From contig NZ_JAJIWO010000010.1 in assembly GCF_020880695.1 (NCBI RefSeq), positions 1-64,000 of the forward strand: a stretch of DNA of 64,000 nt. The letters run 5' to 3'. Position numbers and translations under genes: made by a program. The DNA is from Mucilaginibacter sp. UR6-11 (lineage in GTDB: Bacteria; Bacteroidota; Bacteroidia; Sphingobacteriales; Sphingobacteriaceae). Positions 42,908 through 52,494 of this stretch are shown here, one piece after another. The stretch's first letter is position 1; the number at the start of each line of letters is the position of its first letter. The notes below the pieces were generated by a model. That model had not been told where the DNA came from. It made no database searches and worked only from the letters and a program-made list of their open reading frames with translations.

Positions 42908-44185
42908 ATGGTAGATAGAAAGACAGCGCCCGAATTTAAGGCGATAGAACATATAAATTTAATAAAACCCGAAAAGAAAACTTTGGCCAATGGCAGCGAG
43001 ATTTTCTGCTTCAATTCGGGCGATCAGGAACTGGTGCGCATAGAATGGGTCTTTACCAATCTGCGTTTTGATCCGGTAAAGCCGTTGTTAAACATGGCAA
43101 CTAACAGCATGCTTACCGACGGTACCGCTACCTTAACTGCTGCGGAGATTGCGGACAAAGTAGATTTTTATGGCGCATTTTTATCGGTCGATTATGGTTT
43201 TGAGCAATCGCTGGTTACCTTATATTCACTAACCAAACACCTGGGTAAGACCTTGCCGGTTGTAAAGGATATTTTGACCAACTCTGTTTTCCCGCAAAAA
43301 GAGCTGGAAACGTTTATCCGTAACCAACAGCAAAAGCTACAGGTTAGCCTGCAAAAAAATGACGTGGTTGCGCGCCGCACCTTTAACAAAGCCCTATATG
43401 GTAATACCATCTACGGGTTGACTGCCGAGCTGGATACCTTTAACACTTTGCAACGCGATGATCTGCTGGCCCATTTTAAGCAAATGTACCAGCCTTCAAA
43501 CTGTTCCATAATTATCGCCGGGAAGGTTGACGCTGATACGCTTGATCTGCTGGCTGACGAGTTTGGCAGTGGCTGGGGAAACGCGGCCACCGCCGCTGAT
43601 ACAACACAACCCGTAATAGATCGTGCAGCCGAACACTTTTATTTTATTGAAAAGCCGGAGGCGCTGCAGTCGGCCATACGCATGGGGCTACCACTTATTA
43701 ACCGGGAGCATCCTGATTTCCCGGCGGTGCAGGTGCTAAATACGGTGTTAGGCGGTTATTTTGGATCGAGGCTGATGAACAACATCCGCGAGGATAAAGG
43801 CTATACCTATGGGATAGGATCGGGCATAACGTCTCATAAACAAGGTGGGGCCTTATTTATTGCTACCGAAGTTGGCGCCGATGTTTGCAAAGCCGCCACT
43901 ATTGAAATAGAGAAAGAAGTTAACCGGTTAAAAACTGACCTGGTACCTGATGAAGAACTGTCATTAGTGCGCAATTATATGCTGGGTTCGTTATTAGGTA
44001 GTTTAGAAAATGTTTTTTCGCACGCAGATAAATTTAAGAATCTGTATTTCTCGGGGATGGACTATGCGTATTATGACCGGTATGCCCAGGTCGTAAAAAC
44101 TGTTACGGCCGATGAGCTATTGAAATTAGCTAACCGTTATTTGGATTTTGATCAGTTTTATAAAGTCATAGTAGGGAAGTATTAA
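42908..44185 (+). CDS. M16-family peptidase, partner subunit lacking the zinc motif
   Basis: About 425 residues. The M16 fold is clear (NLRFDPVKPLLNMATNSMLT; VLGGYFGSRLMNNIREDKGY then TYGIGSG), but the HxxEH position has no His/Glu set. It is therefore the non-catalytic, substrate-binding half of the pair. An upstream ATG at 42896 lies within the repeat arm; ATG 42908 (MVDRKTAPEF) is preferred. Confidence 0.88.
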   Translation: MVDRKTAPEFKAIEHINLIKPEKKTLANGSEIFCFNSGDQELVRIEWVFTNLRFDPVKPLLNMATNSMLTDGTATLTAAEIADKVDFYGAFLSVDYGFEQSLVTLYSLTKHLGKTLPVVKDILTNSVFPQKELETFIRNQQQKLQVSLQKNDVVARRTFNKALYGNTIYGLTAELDTFNTLQRDDLLAHFKQMYQPSNCSIIIAGKVDADTLDLLADEFGSGWGNAATAADTTQPVIDRAAEHFYFIEKPEALQSAIRMGLPLINREHPDFPAVQVLNTVLGGYFGSRLMNNIREDKGYTYGIGSGITSHKQGGALFIATEVGADVCKAATIEIEKEVNRLKTDLVPDEELSLVRNYMLGSLLGSLENVFSHADKFKNLYFSGMDYAYYDRYAQVVKTVTADELLKLANRYLDFDQFYKVIVGKY

Positions 44186-44190
44186 AATAG

Positions 44191-44270
44191 CTGAACCATG
44201 ATTTATGATTGCCACGATTTTGTAATTTTTAAATCAAGTTAATCGCTAAATCCTCTTAATCATGGTTCAG
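44191..44270. repeat. Quasi-palindromic intergenic element (GATT type)
   Basis: TGAACCATGATT (44192-44203) and AATCATGGTTCA (44258-44269) are perfectly complementary ends. The inner parts are imperfectly paired GATT/AATC units (CGATT with AATCG). It lies between the M16 gene and guaB. Confidence 0.65.
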
Positions 44271-44357
44271 ACAAACAATTCCGAAATCCCACTTCCGAAA
44301 TCCGAAATATTTCATTAGCTTTGCCCGGCAAATAATACCTCCAAATAATTATTTGCT

Positions 44358-45827
44358 ATGCAGTCAGACCCATCAAAATTTGTTGCCGAAGGTTTAACCT
44401 ACGATGACGTATTACTACTCCCGGCTTATTCAGAAGTTTTACCGCGCGATGTTAACACAAGTACATTTTTAACCCGTAAGATCAGGCTAAATGTTCCGTT
44501 GGTTTCCGCAGCGATGGACACCGTTACCGAGGCCCAGTTGGCTATTGCCATGGCACAGGCCGGCGGTTTGGGTATGCTTCACAAAAATATGAGCATAGAT
44601 CGCCAGGCAGACGAGGTACGTAAGGTAAAACGCTCAGAAAGCGGTATGATCCAGGACCCGGTTACCCTGCACGAAGCATCAACCGTGGGCGACGCAGTTA
44701 AAATAATGCGCGAGTTTAAAATAGGCGGCATCCCAATTGTTGATAAAGACAACAAACTAAAAGGCATTCTTACCAATCGCGATCTCCGCTTTCAGAAAGA
44801 AATGAGCAAGCCGGTGCAGGAAGTAATGACCAAAACAGATCTGATCACCGCCGCAGCAGGTACCACCTTATCGCAAGCCGAAGAAACGTTACAGCAGCAT
44901 AAAATTGAAAAATTGCCGGTTGTGGATGCAAATGGCATATTGATCGGCCTGATCACTTTTAAAGACATCCAGAAATTTAAAAACTTCCCCAATGCCTGTA
45001 AAGATGAGCATGGCCGTTTACGTGTAGGCGCTGCCGTAGGCGTTACTGCCGATACCATGGATAGGGTAGACGCATTGGTTAAAGCCGGTGTCGACGTTAT
45101 TGCTATTGATACAGCTCATGGCCACTCAAAAGGTGTTATCGATAAATTAAAGGAAGTAAAAGCAAAATATCCCGACTTGCAGGTTATTGCCGGAAACGTA
45201 GCAACCGGCGACGCAGCCATCGCTCTGGCAAATGCCGGTGCTGATGGGGTTAAGGTTGGTATCGGCCCGGGTTCTATTTGTACCACCCGTATCATTGCCG
45301 GTGTGGGCGTTCCGCAACTGTATGCCGTTTACGAGTGCGCTAAGGCATTAAAAGGTACCGGCGTTCCGGTTATTGCCGATGGTGGTATTAAACACACTGG
45401 TGACATTGCCAAGGCTATTGCAGCAGGTGCCGGTACGATCATGGCCGGTTCATTATTTGCCGGCGTTGAAGAATCGCCGGGTGAAAGTATTATCTATGAG
45501 GGCCGCCGCTTTAAATCATACCGCGGTATGGGCTCTATCGAAGCGATGGAGCAGGGATCAAAGGACCGATATTTCCAGGACGTGGAGGATGATATCAAAA
45601 AACTGGTTCCAGAAGGTATTGTCGGACGTGTACCTTATAAAGGAACGCTTTCAGAAGTGATCTACCAGTTTGTAGGAGGGCTTCGTGCCAGTATGGGCTA
45701 TTGCGGTGCCAAAGATATTGAAGCCCTGCAGCAAGCTAAATTTGTGCGTATTACGGCATCTGGCATCCGTGAATCGCACCCGCATGACATTACGATAACT
45801 AAGGAAGCACCGAATTATACACGATAG
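44358..45827 (+). CDS. guaB: IMP dehydrogenase
   Basis: 489 residues. TIM barrel with two inserted CBS domains (about 95-205; MIQDPVTLHEASTVGDAVKI and VQEVMTKTDLITAAAGTTLS). VGIGPGSICTTRIIAGVGVP carries the catalytic Cys loop; YRGMGSIEAMEQGSKDRY is the flap. It is the first committed step of GMP synthesis. TAGCTTTG at 44316-44323 is a likely -7 element. Confidence 0.97.
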   Translation: MQSDPSKFVAEGLTYDDVLLLPAYSEVLPRDVNTSTFLTRKIRLNVPLVSAAMDTVTEAQLAIAMAQAGGLGMLHKNMSIDRQADEVRKVKRSESGMIQDPVTLHEASTVGDAVKIMREFKIGGIPIVDKDNKLKGILTNRDLRFQKEMSKPVQEVMTKTDLITAAAGTTLSQAEETLQQHKIEKLPVVDANGILIGLITFKDIQKFKNFPNACKDEHGRLRVGAAVGVTADTMDRVDALVKAGVDVIAIDTAHGHSKGVIDKLKEVKAKYPDLQVIAGNVATGDAAIALANAGADGVKVGIGPGSICTTRIIAGVGVPQLYAVYECAKALKGTGVPVIADGGIKHTGDIAKAIAAGAGTIMAGSLFAGVEESPGESIIYEGRRFKSYRGMGSIEAMEQGSKDRYFQDVEDDIKKLVPEGIVGRVPYKGTLSEVIYQFVGGLRASMGYCGAKDIEALQQAKFVRITASGIRESHPHDITITKEAPNYTR

Positions 45828-45832
45828 TAATG

Positions 45833-45881
45833 AGTGATTGAGTGAATGATTAAAGTAAATTGTCATTCACTCAATCAAACT
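45833..45881. terminator. Quasi-palindrome between convergent guaB and the 45885 gene
   Basis: GATTGAGTGAATGA (45836-45849) pairs exactly with TCATTCACTCAATC (45863-45876). It is well placed as a bidirectional terminator and is also a member of the variable-sequence palindrome family. Confidence 0.6.
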
Positions 45882-45884
45882 CAC

Positions 45885-46643
45885 CTATTTTCCCCCCATG
45901 ATAGCTTTAGGTAATAAAGCATCGGATGTAATTATTTTTATTGCCTGCTCATAGCTAAAGCCTTCTTTTACCAAAGCATCAAAATACTGTTTGGTTAATT
46001 TGGCTACTTCGGTTATTTTTCCCGGTTGTTTGTAATAATCCAATTGCGCATCCATGATTGACCTGGCCATGTTGCCAAATACCGGCCCCATAGCGCCCAA
46101 CATACCCGCCATGTTGTTGTCAGAAAAACTCAGCCTGCCGCCCCCGTTTGGTACCGGTGGCACCATTACACTATCTACGATAACTCTTCCCGTCATAACG
46201 TCTCCCCGGGATTTTTCAAGGCTTACATTATAAAAATTGAAAAAGGTTGAACCGTTGTTGCTGCCACCCGCTCGTTCAATTATATTAATAGATTTTGCCG
46301 TGGCCGGTATCTTTTCAAAATAGATCCTGAACGTAAGTTTATCACCTTCTTTACTAAAAATATGTTTTGCAGGTGCCAGGGGGATATCTTCAGACTTAAT
46401 GTAATTGTAATGCCTGTTATCCAGGTCGGTTTGAAGGTAAATTTCTTTATTTAGCTGCGCCCATGCATTTTCACCCGCGGCAGTGTATTCAAGCGTAACA
46501 ATTGTAAACTGTTTATTGGTTTCTACACTGGAAACAGTGGTATAAGGGTCATCGCTATTTCCTACAAGCGGATTGGTTATAGTTTGTGCAAATGAGGTTA
46601 GTCCGGCTAATGATATCAAAGCCGATAATAAGATTTTTTTCAT
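45885..46643 (-). CDS. Exported hypothetical protein
   Basis: 252 residues with signal peptide MKKILLSALISLAGLTSFAQ. The mature part has beta-rich stretches (KQFTIVTLEYTAAGENAWAQ; TFFNFYNVSLEK) and a C-terminal helical part ending ITSDALLPKAIMGGK. The middle SINIIERAGGSNNGSTFFNF resembles stress-response exported proteins of Bacteroidota, but no firm family is recognised. It is divergent from the LOG gene. Confidence 0.6.
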   Translation of the reverse strand: MKKILLSALISLAGLTSFAQTITNPLVGNSDDPYTTVSSVETNKQFTIVTLEYTAAGENAWAQLNKEIYLQTDLDNRHYNYIKSEDIPLAPAKHIFSKEGDKLTFRIYFEKIPATAKSINIIERAGGSNNGSTFFNFYNVSLEKSRGDVMTGRVIVDSVMVPPVPNGGGRLSFSDNNMAGMLGAMGPVFGNMARSIMDAQLDYYKQPGKITEVAKLTKQYFDALVKEGFSYEQAIKIITSDALLPKAIMGGK

Positions 46644-46742
46644 GTGATAGAGAAAGGTTAAATGTTTAATTTAAATATACCAACAAGCTTTATAATTAGC
46701 AAATGATATATGTAATTCATAAGATATCCTATATTTATCACC

Positions 46743-47327
46743 ATGAAATCTATCTGCGTATTCTGCGGAGCCAACTTTAATGGCGATCCACTGTTAAAAG
46801 AAGCTGTTGAACTACTGGCCCAGGTAATGGTGAGTAAAAATATCACCGTGGTATTTGGCGGAGGCAAAGTAGGGGTAATGGGCTTGCTGGCCGACGCGGT
46901 TTTGCAGCGCGACGGTAAAGCCATTGGTGTTATTCCCGGTTTTTTGATGGATAAGGAAGTTGGCCACACCGGCTTGACAGAACTGCATATCGTTGAGAAC
47001 ATGCACCAGCGCAAGCAAATGATGAATGACCTTTGCGACGGCATTATAATGCTTCCCGGTGGTTTTGGCACTCTTGAAGAGTTTTTTGAGGTACTAACGT
47101 GGTTGCAACTGGGTTTACATCATCACCCGGTTGGTGTATTAAACGTTAACGGCTTTTATGATAACCTGTTAAAACAAATGGATGTAATGGTTGAGCAGCG
47201 TTTTCTTAAACCGCTGAACCGTCAGTTAGTGATAACATCGGCAGATGCTGTTGAATTAGTGAACCTGATGGAAAATGTAAAGATCGAACCCGACGAGGTT
47301 TGGTTCAGGGACAGAAACCTTTCCTGA
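46743..47327 (+). CDS. LOG-family protein (TIGR00730)
   Basis: 194 residues, Rossmann-like. SICVFCGANFNGDPL opens it, VVFGGGKVGVMGLLADAVLQ binds nucleotide. The hallmark MHQRKQMMNDLCDGIIMLPG followed by GFGTLEEFFEVLTWLQLG contains the PGGxGTxxE motif with the catalytic Glu. The family hydrolyses nucleoside 5'-monophosphates at the N-glycosidic bond (cytokinin-activating enzyme in plants). The cellular role in bacteria is uncertain. Confidence 0.92.
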   Translation: MKSICVFCGANFNGDPLLKEAVELLAQVMVSKNITVVFGGGKVGVMGLLADAVLQRDGKAIGVIPGFLMDKEVGHTGLTELHIVENMHQRKQMMNDLCDGIIMLPGGFGTLEEFFEVLTWLQLGLHHHPVGVLNVNGFYDNLLKQMDVMVEQRFLKPLNRQLVITSADAVELVNLMENVKIEPDEVWFRDRNLS

Positions 47328-47660
47328 GAAAGCCTGATAAGATTAATTTAGTGACTGACTGTTGTGCCCAAAATAAGCGGCCAGGGTTACCGGAGGTATT
47401 TGAGTAACCAGAACCATGCTGTAAACGCGGGGCAATAAATTGAAGCGTTTAAATAAGTAGGCTATTGTTAAAATAATCATTTATCAAGGGTTTAATCAAC
47501 TAATCACTACAGATTATACGAAATAAAAGAATAAATGTTGCGTAAGCAAACTTTTTTGTAATGAAAAAGTTACAACGTGCTTTGTTTGCTGGAGTTAGCA
47601 TAAAAAATGCTTTTGGTGAGGTTTTTTAGCTAAATTGTATTTTTCTGTTATAACCCGAAT
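47328..47660. other. Gene-free gap before the carboxylase gene
   Basis: 333 bases without an ORF. A GGTTAC/GTAACC hairpin lies near 47384-47408. Nothing else is recognised. Confidence 0.4.
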
Positions 47661-49289
47661 ATGGATATCGATTTTAATAAAAACGAAGATATTAACAAGC
47701 AGCTGGTGTTTGATGTAAACACGCGGCTAAAAAAGATATACCAGGGCGGTGGTGAAAAAGCCGCCGCCAAACAAAAAGAAAAAGGTAAAATGCTGGCCCG
47801 CGAGCGGGTGGCTTACCTGATTGACAAGGATTCGCAATGGCTGGAAGTTGGCGCTTTTGTGGGCGATGGCCTGTATGCCGAGCATGGTGGTTGCCCATCG
47901 GGTGGGGTAATTACAGGCATTGGTTATGTATCAGGCCGGCAATGTGTTATTGTTGCAAATGATGCTACGGTAAAAGCGGGAGCATGGTTCCCGATAACCG
48001 CTAAGAAAAACCTGCGCGCGCAGGAGATCGCGATGGAAAATCGCCTGCCTGTGATTTATCTGGTAGATTCGGCCGGGGTGTATTTACCCTTGCAGGATGA
48101 AATATTTCCGGATAAGGAACATTTTGGACGTATATTCAGAAACAACGCTTTGATGAGTAGTATGGGGATCGTCCAGATCTCTGCAATTATGGGTTCGTGC
48201 GTTGCCGGCGGGGCTTATCTGCCCATTATGAGTGATGAGGCTATGATTGTTGAAGGCACCGGTTCTGTTTTCCTGGCGGGATCATTCCTGGTAAAATCTG
48301 CCATAGGCGAAGATATTGATAATGAAACTTTGGGTGGCGCAACAACGCATTGCGAAATATCGGGCGTTACTGATTATAAACAACCCGATGATAAGGCCGC
48401 GCTTGATTCTATCCGCAAGATAATGAGCATGACCGGCGATTTTACGAAGGCCGGGTTTGACCGTATCAAACCGCAAGCTCCAAAACTGGATATGAAAGAT
48501 ACATATGGCATCCTGCCCGATAACCGGGAGAAAGCCTATGATATGCGCGAGATCATCTTACGTTTGCTGGATAATTCAGAACTGGAGGAGTATAAAGAAG
48601 GTTACGGGCAGTCCATCATTTGCGGATTAGGACGCGTAGATGGCTGGGCGGTAGGTATTGTAGCAAACCAGCGCAAGGTCATCAAATCCAAAAAAGGCGA
48701 GATGCAGTTTGGCGGCGTGATCTACTCAGACTCGGCCGATAAGGCCACCCGGTTTATTATGAATTGTAATCAAAAAAAGATACCGTTGGTTTTTTTGCAG
48801 GATGTTACTGGCTTCATGGTAGGCAGTAGGTCTGAACAGGGCGGTATTATTAAAGACGGCGCTAAAATGGTGAATGCCGTTGCCAATTCGGTAGTGCCGA
48901 AATTTACGTTTATCATCGGCAATTCTTATGGTGCGGGCAACTATGCCATGTGTGGCAAGGCTTATGATCCGCGGTTGATCTATGCCTGGCCATCAGCTAA
49001 AATAGCAGTTATGGGCGCGTCTCAGGCTGCCAAAACGTTGGTACAAATGCAGGCTGCCGGCATGAAAGCAAGGGGTGAAGATGTTAATGAACAAAAAGAA
49101 GCCGAGTTGTTAAAACTAACCACTGATCGTTATAACGCACAAACCACACCGTATTATGCCGCAGCAAGGTTATGGGTTGACGGCATTATAGACCCGCTTG
49201 AAACCCGAAAGGTTATCTCAATGGGGATTGAGGCGGCAAACCATGCGCCTATCGAAAAACAGTTTAATGTTGGGATAATACAAACATAG
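47661..49289 (+). CDS. Acyl-CoA carboxylase beta (carboxyltransferase) subunit
   Basis: 542 residues, two crotonase-like halves. KGKMLARERVAYLIDKDSQW, SAIMGSCVAGGAYLPIMSDE (first oxyanion region) and FIIGNSYGAGNYAMCGKAYD (second) are typical of the biotin-dependent carboxyltransferase. AVMGASQAAKTLVQMQAAGM is close to methylcrotonyl-CoA carboxylase beta (MGGEQAA). The substrate is therefore methylcrotonyl- or propionyl-CoA, not decided by sequence. The biotin carboxylase subunit is not adjacent. Confidence 0.9.
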   Translation: MDIDFNKNEDINKQLVFDVNTRLKKIYQGGGEKAAAKQKEKGKMLARERVAYLIDKDSQWLEVGAFVGDGLYAEHGGCPSGGVITGIGYVSGRQCVIVANDATVKAGAWFPITAKKNLRAQEIAMENRLPVIYLVDSAGVYLPLQDEIFPDKEHFGRIFRNNALMSSMGIVQISAIMGSCVAGGAYLPIMSDEAMIVEGTGSVFLAGSFLVKSAIGEDIDNETLGGATTHCEISGVTDYKQPDDKAALDSIRKIMSMTGDFTKAGFDRIKPQAPKLDMKDTYGILPDNREKAYDMREIILRLLDNSELEEYKEGYGQSIICGLGRVDGWAVGIVANQRKVIKSKKGEMQFGGVIYSDSADKATRFIMNCNQKKIPLVFLQDVTGFMVGSRSEQGGIIKDGAKMVNAVANSVVPKFTFIIGNSYGAGNYAMCGKAYDPRLIYAWPSAKIAVMGASQAAKTLVQMQAAGMKARGEDVNEQKEAELLKLTTDRYNAQTTPYYAAARLWVDGIIDPLETRKVISMGIEAANHAPIEKQFNVGIIQT

Positions 49290-49337
49290 TCGGCGCTTTC
49301 CCGTTAATAGAAAAAATTAACCTTTATCAATCCGACC

Positions 49338-49910
49338 ATGAAAAAACTACTACTAACCTTAACAATCTGCCTGGCAGCTATATCATTTTCTAACGCACAG
49401 GTTCTTCCCAGCTTTCAGTTTGGAGTGAAGGGAGGCATAAATCTAACCAGTCTTTCAAAATCAGGCACTTTTAATACCAGTAACCAGGCGGGCTATTTAG
49501 GCGGCGTTTGGGCCAGATTTGGCGCATTGGGTTTTAATTTCCAGCCCGAAGCTTATATAACCAGCAAGAATGTAACTGTTGATGGTATAAAAGCAAAATT
49601 TACCAGTGTTGATGTTCCATTACTATTTGGTGGTAAAATTGGCGCGTTTGGCTTTGGCGGCCGGTTCTACACCGGGCCCGTAGTATCCTTTGCAATTAAT
49701 AAAGATCAAAATTACAATGATGCAGCAAGCAAGGCAACATCACTGGATTATAAAGATCAAAATTACGCCTGGCAAATTGGCGCTGGCGCAGATATCCGCA
49801 GCTTATCTGTTGATCTGCGTTATGAAGCCGGATTGAGCAAGCAAAACTATGGTGCCGGATCAACCAGGATCAATCTGTTTAACCTGTCGTTAGCTTATAA
49901 ATTATTTTAA
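49338..49910 (+). CDS. PorT-like outer-membrane beta-barrel protein
   Basis: 190 residues. Signal peptide MKKLLLTLTICLAAISFSNA, then FQFGVKGGINLTSLSKSG and alternating beta strands ending in RINLFNLSLAYKLF. The terminal Phe is typical of outer-membrane barrels. It matches the OMP_b-brl_2 (PorT) family. The ligand or function is unknown. It is convergent with the DUF3667 gene with 11 nt between stops. Confidence 0.8.
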   Translation: MKKLLLTLTICLAAISFSNAQVLPSFQFGVKGGINLTSLSKSGTFNTSNQAGYLGGVWARFGALGFNFQPEAYITSKNVTVDGIKAKFTSVDVPLLFGGKIGAFGFGGRFYTGPVVSFAINKDQNYNDAASKATSLDYKDQNYAWQIGAGADIRSLSVDLRYEAGLSKQNYGAGSTRINLFNLSLAYKLF

Positions 49911-49921
49911 ACGCTAACGCG

Positions 49922-51016
49922 CTATATTGCAAGTGCGGTTAGTATAGAAACGATAGTTATACAGATTGTAAACATTAGCAGGTACATAAAACTTGCGCCT
50001 AACATTTTACTTATTGTGCGCCAGCGGCTACGGTTATAAAACACGCGTAGGGCGCGGTATATGTACCAGGTGATCCCTATAAAGGCTGCAAAGCTTAACC
50101 AGCCCTCCAACCCCCAGGGTTTAGGTATTACCATTTGCAGGATCATAATAATGGCCAGGTAAAGGAACATAAAGCAATGCAGGTGAAACGTAAATATCAA
50201 ATGCTCTACATAAAACTTCTTATTGCGCCAAAAAGCAACTCTGAAAATCAGGGCGCACAATGGCAGCAATAAAAACATCATTTTGGGGATATTGTGTTTT
50301 ATCTCCTCAACATAAACGTCCTTGGCGCGCTCGCCGTATTTCTCCTGGTAATAAAAGGCCTTTTTATTGTAGAGCCTTTCAAAAAAGCCGTCGCGTTCTG
50401 CAGCCGGTAATTTTTGCTGCTTGGCCAGGTAAACACTATACGAAGAATCGCGGCTTGCGCCGGGCAGGCGTGTAATTTTACCGTTTACGCCCAACTCATC
50501 AACGTCAATATCTTCATCTTTATCAGTATTTTTAATATCCCCTTTTCCGGAAGTATCTAGCTTCGCCTTCTCCTTCGCAATCATCTTCTTTGCAACCCCG
50601 GGTACATTAGGGTCGTTAAGTACTTTATCTAACTCTTTAGCATTTTTTGCAAGTTCTTTTTTAGTTGGTTTGCCATTATGTGTCTCATTAATTTTTACAG
50701 GCTCAAATCCGCTTTTAAAAAGTAATAAAAAGTATACCAGGCTAATAAAGATGTACATTTTAACAGGGTGAAGATATTGTACCCTTTTGCCGGCCATATA
50801 CTCGTTGGTGAGTTTGCCGGGCTTAAATAATAACGGCCTTAAAGTATGAAAAAACTGGTGGTCAAAATGAAAATAGTCGCTGATGGCATGGTTCATCATA
50901 TGGCCGAAGTTTTCTCTCAGCTCTAAATTTTCCTGACCGCAGGCATGACAAAATTTACCCTGCAGCTCAGTTCCGCAGTTGGCACAATCGTTTTCGTGGC
51001 GATAATGTTTTTTCAT
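49922..51016 (-). CDS. DUF3667 membrane protein with zinc ribbon
   Basis: 364 residues. The N-terminal zinc ribbon CANCGTELQGKFCHACGQEN has four Cys. A DUF3667 segment follows (HMMNHAISDYFHFDHQFFHT, then LRPLLFKPGKLTNEYMAGKR), then one membrane span (MYIFISLVYFLLLF), an acidic Lys/Asp-rich loop and four C-terminal spans. It is widespread in Bacteroidota and of unknown function. Confidence 0.88.
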   Translation of the reverse strand: MKKHYRHENDCANCGTELQGKFCHACGQENLELRENFGHMMNHAISDYFHFDHQFFHTLRPLLFKPGKLTNEYMAGKRVQYLHPVKMYIFISLVYFLLLFKSGFEPVKINETHNGKPTKKELAKNAKELDKVLNDPNVPGVAKKMIAKEKAKLDTSGKGDIKNTDKDEDIDVDELGVNGKITRLPGASRDSSYSVYLAKQQKLPAAERDGFFERLYNKKAFYYQEKYGERAKDVYVEEIKHNIPKMMFLLLPLCALIFRVAFWRNKKFYVEHLIFTFHLHCFMFLYLAIIMILQMVIPKPWGLEGWLSFAAFIGITWYIYRALRVFYNRSRWRTISKMLGASFMYLLMFTICITIVSILTALAI

Positions 51017-51071
51017 CGGTTAAAATAACTCTGTAAATTACCAGAGCAAGGTAATAGGTAAAAAATATTAA

Positions 51072-52331
51072 TTAAGCGTGTTTAATAGCATGAGCCAATG
51101 CTGCGTTGTGCTTATATCTAAAAACAAACGGAAAAATAGTGGCTATAACCAATGCGTAAACCGCAAAGCTAAGCCAGATGCCATGCCAGTCTTTGCTTTG
51201 GTCTGACATCGTAAAAAACTTATCGATAATTACACCGCTGGCAAAGCTGCCAAGTAAAGCACCAAAGCCGTTTACCATCATCATAAATAACCCCTGCGCA
51301 CTGCCCCGGATCTCGGGCGTAGTTTGGGTTTCAACAAATAACGATCCCGATATATTAAAGAAATCGAACGCCATACCGTAAACAATGCACGACAGGATAA
51401 TCATCCACAGGCCGTCGGCCGGGTTGCCAAAAGCAAACAGGCCAAAGCGCAGCACCCAGGCCAGCATGCTGAATAGCATGACATACTTTATCCCGAACTT
51501 GCGCAGGAAGAAGGGGATAGCCAGGATAAAAAGCGTTTCTGAGATCTGCGATATCGACATGATAATTGCCGGATATTTTACCGCGATAGTGTCCCGGTAG
51601 GCTGGTATATTTTTAAAATCGTGGATATAAGTATCCCCGTAAGCATTGGTTAACTGCAGTGCCGCACCTAAAAGCAGCGAGAACGCAAAAAATATGGCAA
51701 ATTTAGGTGTCTTAAATAAGGCGAACGCGTTAAGGCCCAATGAGCCGGCAAATGTTTTGGTGTTAACTTTATTTAAAAGCGGTGGGCATTTAGGCAGCGT
51801 GAATGAATAGATGCCTAGGGCCAGGGAAATGGCCGATGCGATATAAAACTGGTTAGCCGAGGTTTCATTGTGGGTTAAACTAACGGTCCACAAAGCTACA
51901 ATAAAGCCAATGGTGCCCCATATCCGGATAGGAGGATACTCTTTTACGATATCAATATTGCTATTTTTAAGGGCCGAGTAGGCAACTGTGATAGATAAGG
52001 AGAGCGTTGGCATATAAAACATCATATTGAGCAACATTACCCAAAAAAATGTTGTGGGATTGGTTACCAGCGGCAAACTGAAAAGTACCAATGCGCCTAA
52101 AATGTGCATGGTGCCATAAAGTTTTTCTGCATTGATAAACCGGTCTGATATAATCCCGGTGATGGCAGGCATAAATATCGCCGAGATACCCATGGTTGAG
52201 AAAATAACACCAAACTGAGCGCCGGACCAATGCTTGTTTTGAAACCAATATGCACCAATGGTAAGCAGCCAGGCTCCCCATATAAAAAATTGCATAAAAT
52301 TCATCAGTATCAAGCGGAACTTAATATTCAT
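51072..52331 (-). CDS. Nucleoside:H+ symporter family MFS transporter
   Basis: About 419 residues, twelve predicted spans. MNFMQFFIWGAWLLTIGAYW, FGVIFSTMGISAIFMPAITG and IISDRFINAEKLYG match the NHS family (NupG/XapB-like). The C-terminal half has FFNISGSLFVETQTTPEIRG. The start at 52331 (MNIKFRLILMNF) is preferred over 52349, as in relatives. It probably imports nucleosides. Confidence 0.88.
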   Translation of the reverse strand: MNIKFRLILMNFMQFFIWGAWLLTIGAYWFQNKHWSGAQFGVIFSTMGISAIFMPAITGIISDRFINAEKLYGTMHILGALVLFSLPLVTNPTTFFWVMLLNMMFYMPTLSLSITVAYSALKNSNIDIVKEYPPIRIWGTIGFIVALWTVSLTHNETSANQFYIASAISLALGIYSFTLPKCPPLLNKVNTKTFAGSLGLNAFALFKTPKFAIFFAFSLLLGAALQLTNAYGDTYIHDFKNIPAYRDTIAVKYPAIIMSISQISETLFILAIPFFLRKFGIKYVMLFSMLAWVLRFGLFAFGNPADGLWMIILSCIVYGMAFDFFNISGSLFVETQTTPEIRGSAQGLFMMMVNGFGALLGSFASGVIIDKFFTMSDQSKDWHGIWLSFAVYALVIATIFPFVFRYKHNAALAHAIKHA

Positions 52332-52422
52332 ACAGCGGGGTTTAATCAATTATGATCAGTTAATATTAAAAAACTGAAAGTAATGAAATTTATGGGAAAA
52401 TGGAAAAGAGAGATTAGTTAGT

Positions 52423-52480
52423 TGGAGGTTAGAGATTAGGCATGGATAATATAAGCCCGATCTCTAATCTCTAACCTCCA
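52423..52480. repeat. Palindromic intergenic element (GAGGTTAG type)
   Basis: TGGAGGTTAGAGATTAG (52423-52439) and CTAATCTCTAACCTCCA (52464-52480) are perfectly complementary over 17 bp with a 24-nt loop. Further GAGATTAG units lie outside the stem. Confidence 0.7.
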
Positions 52481-52494
52481 GCCTATAATCACTA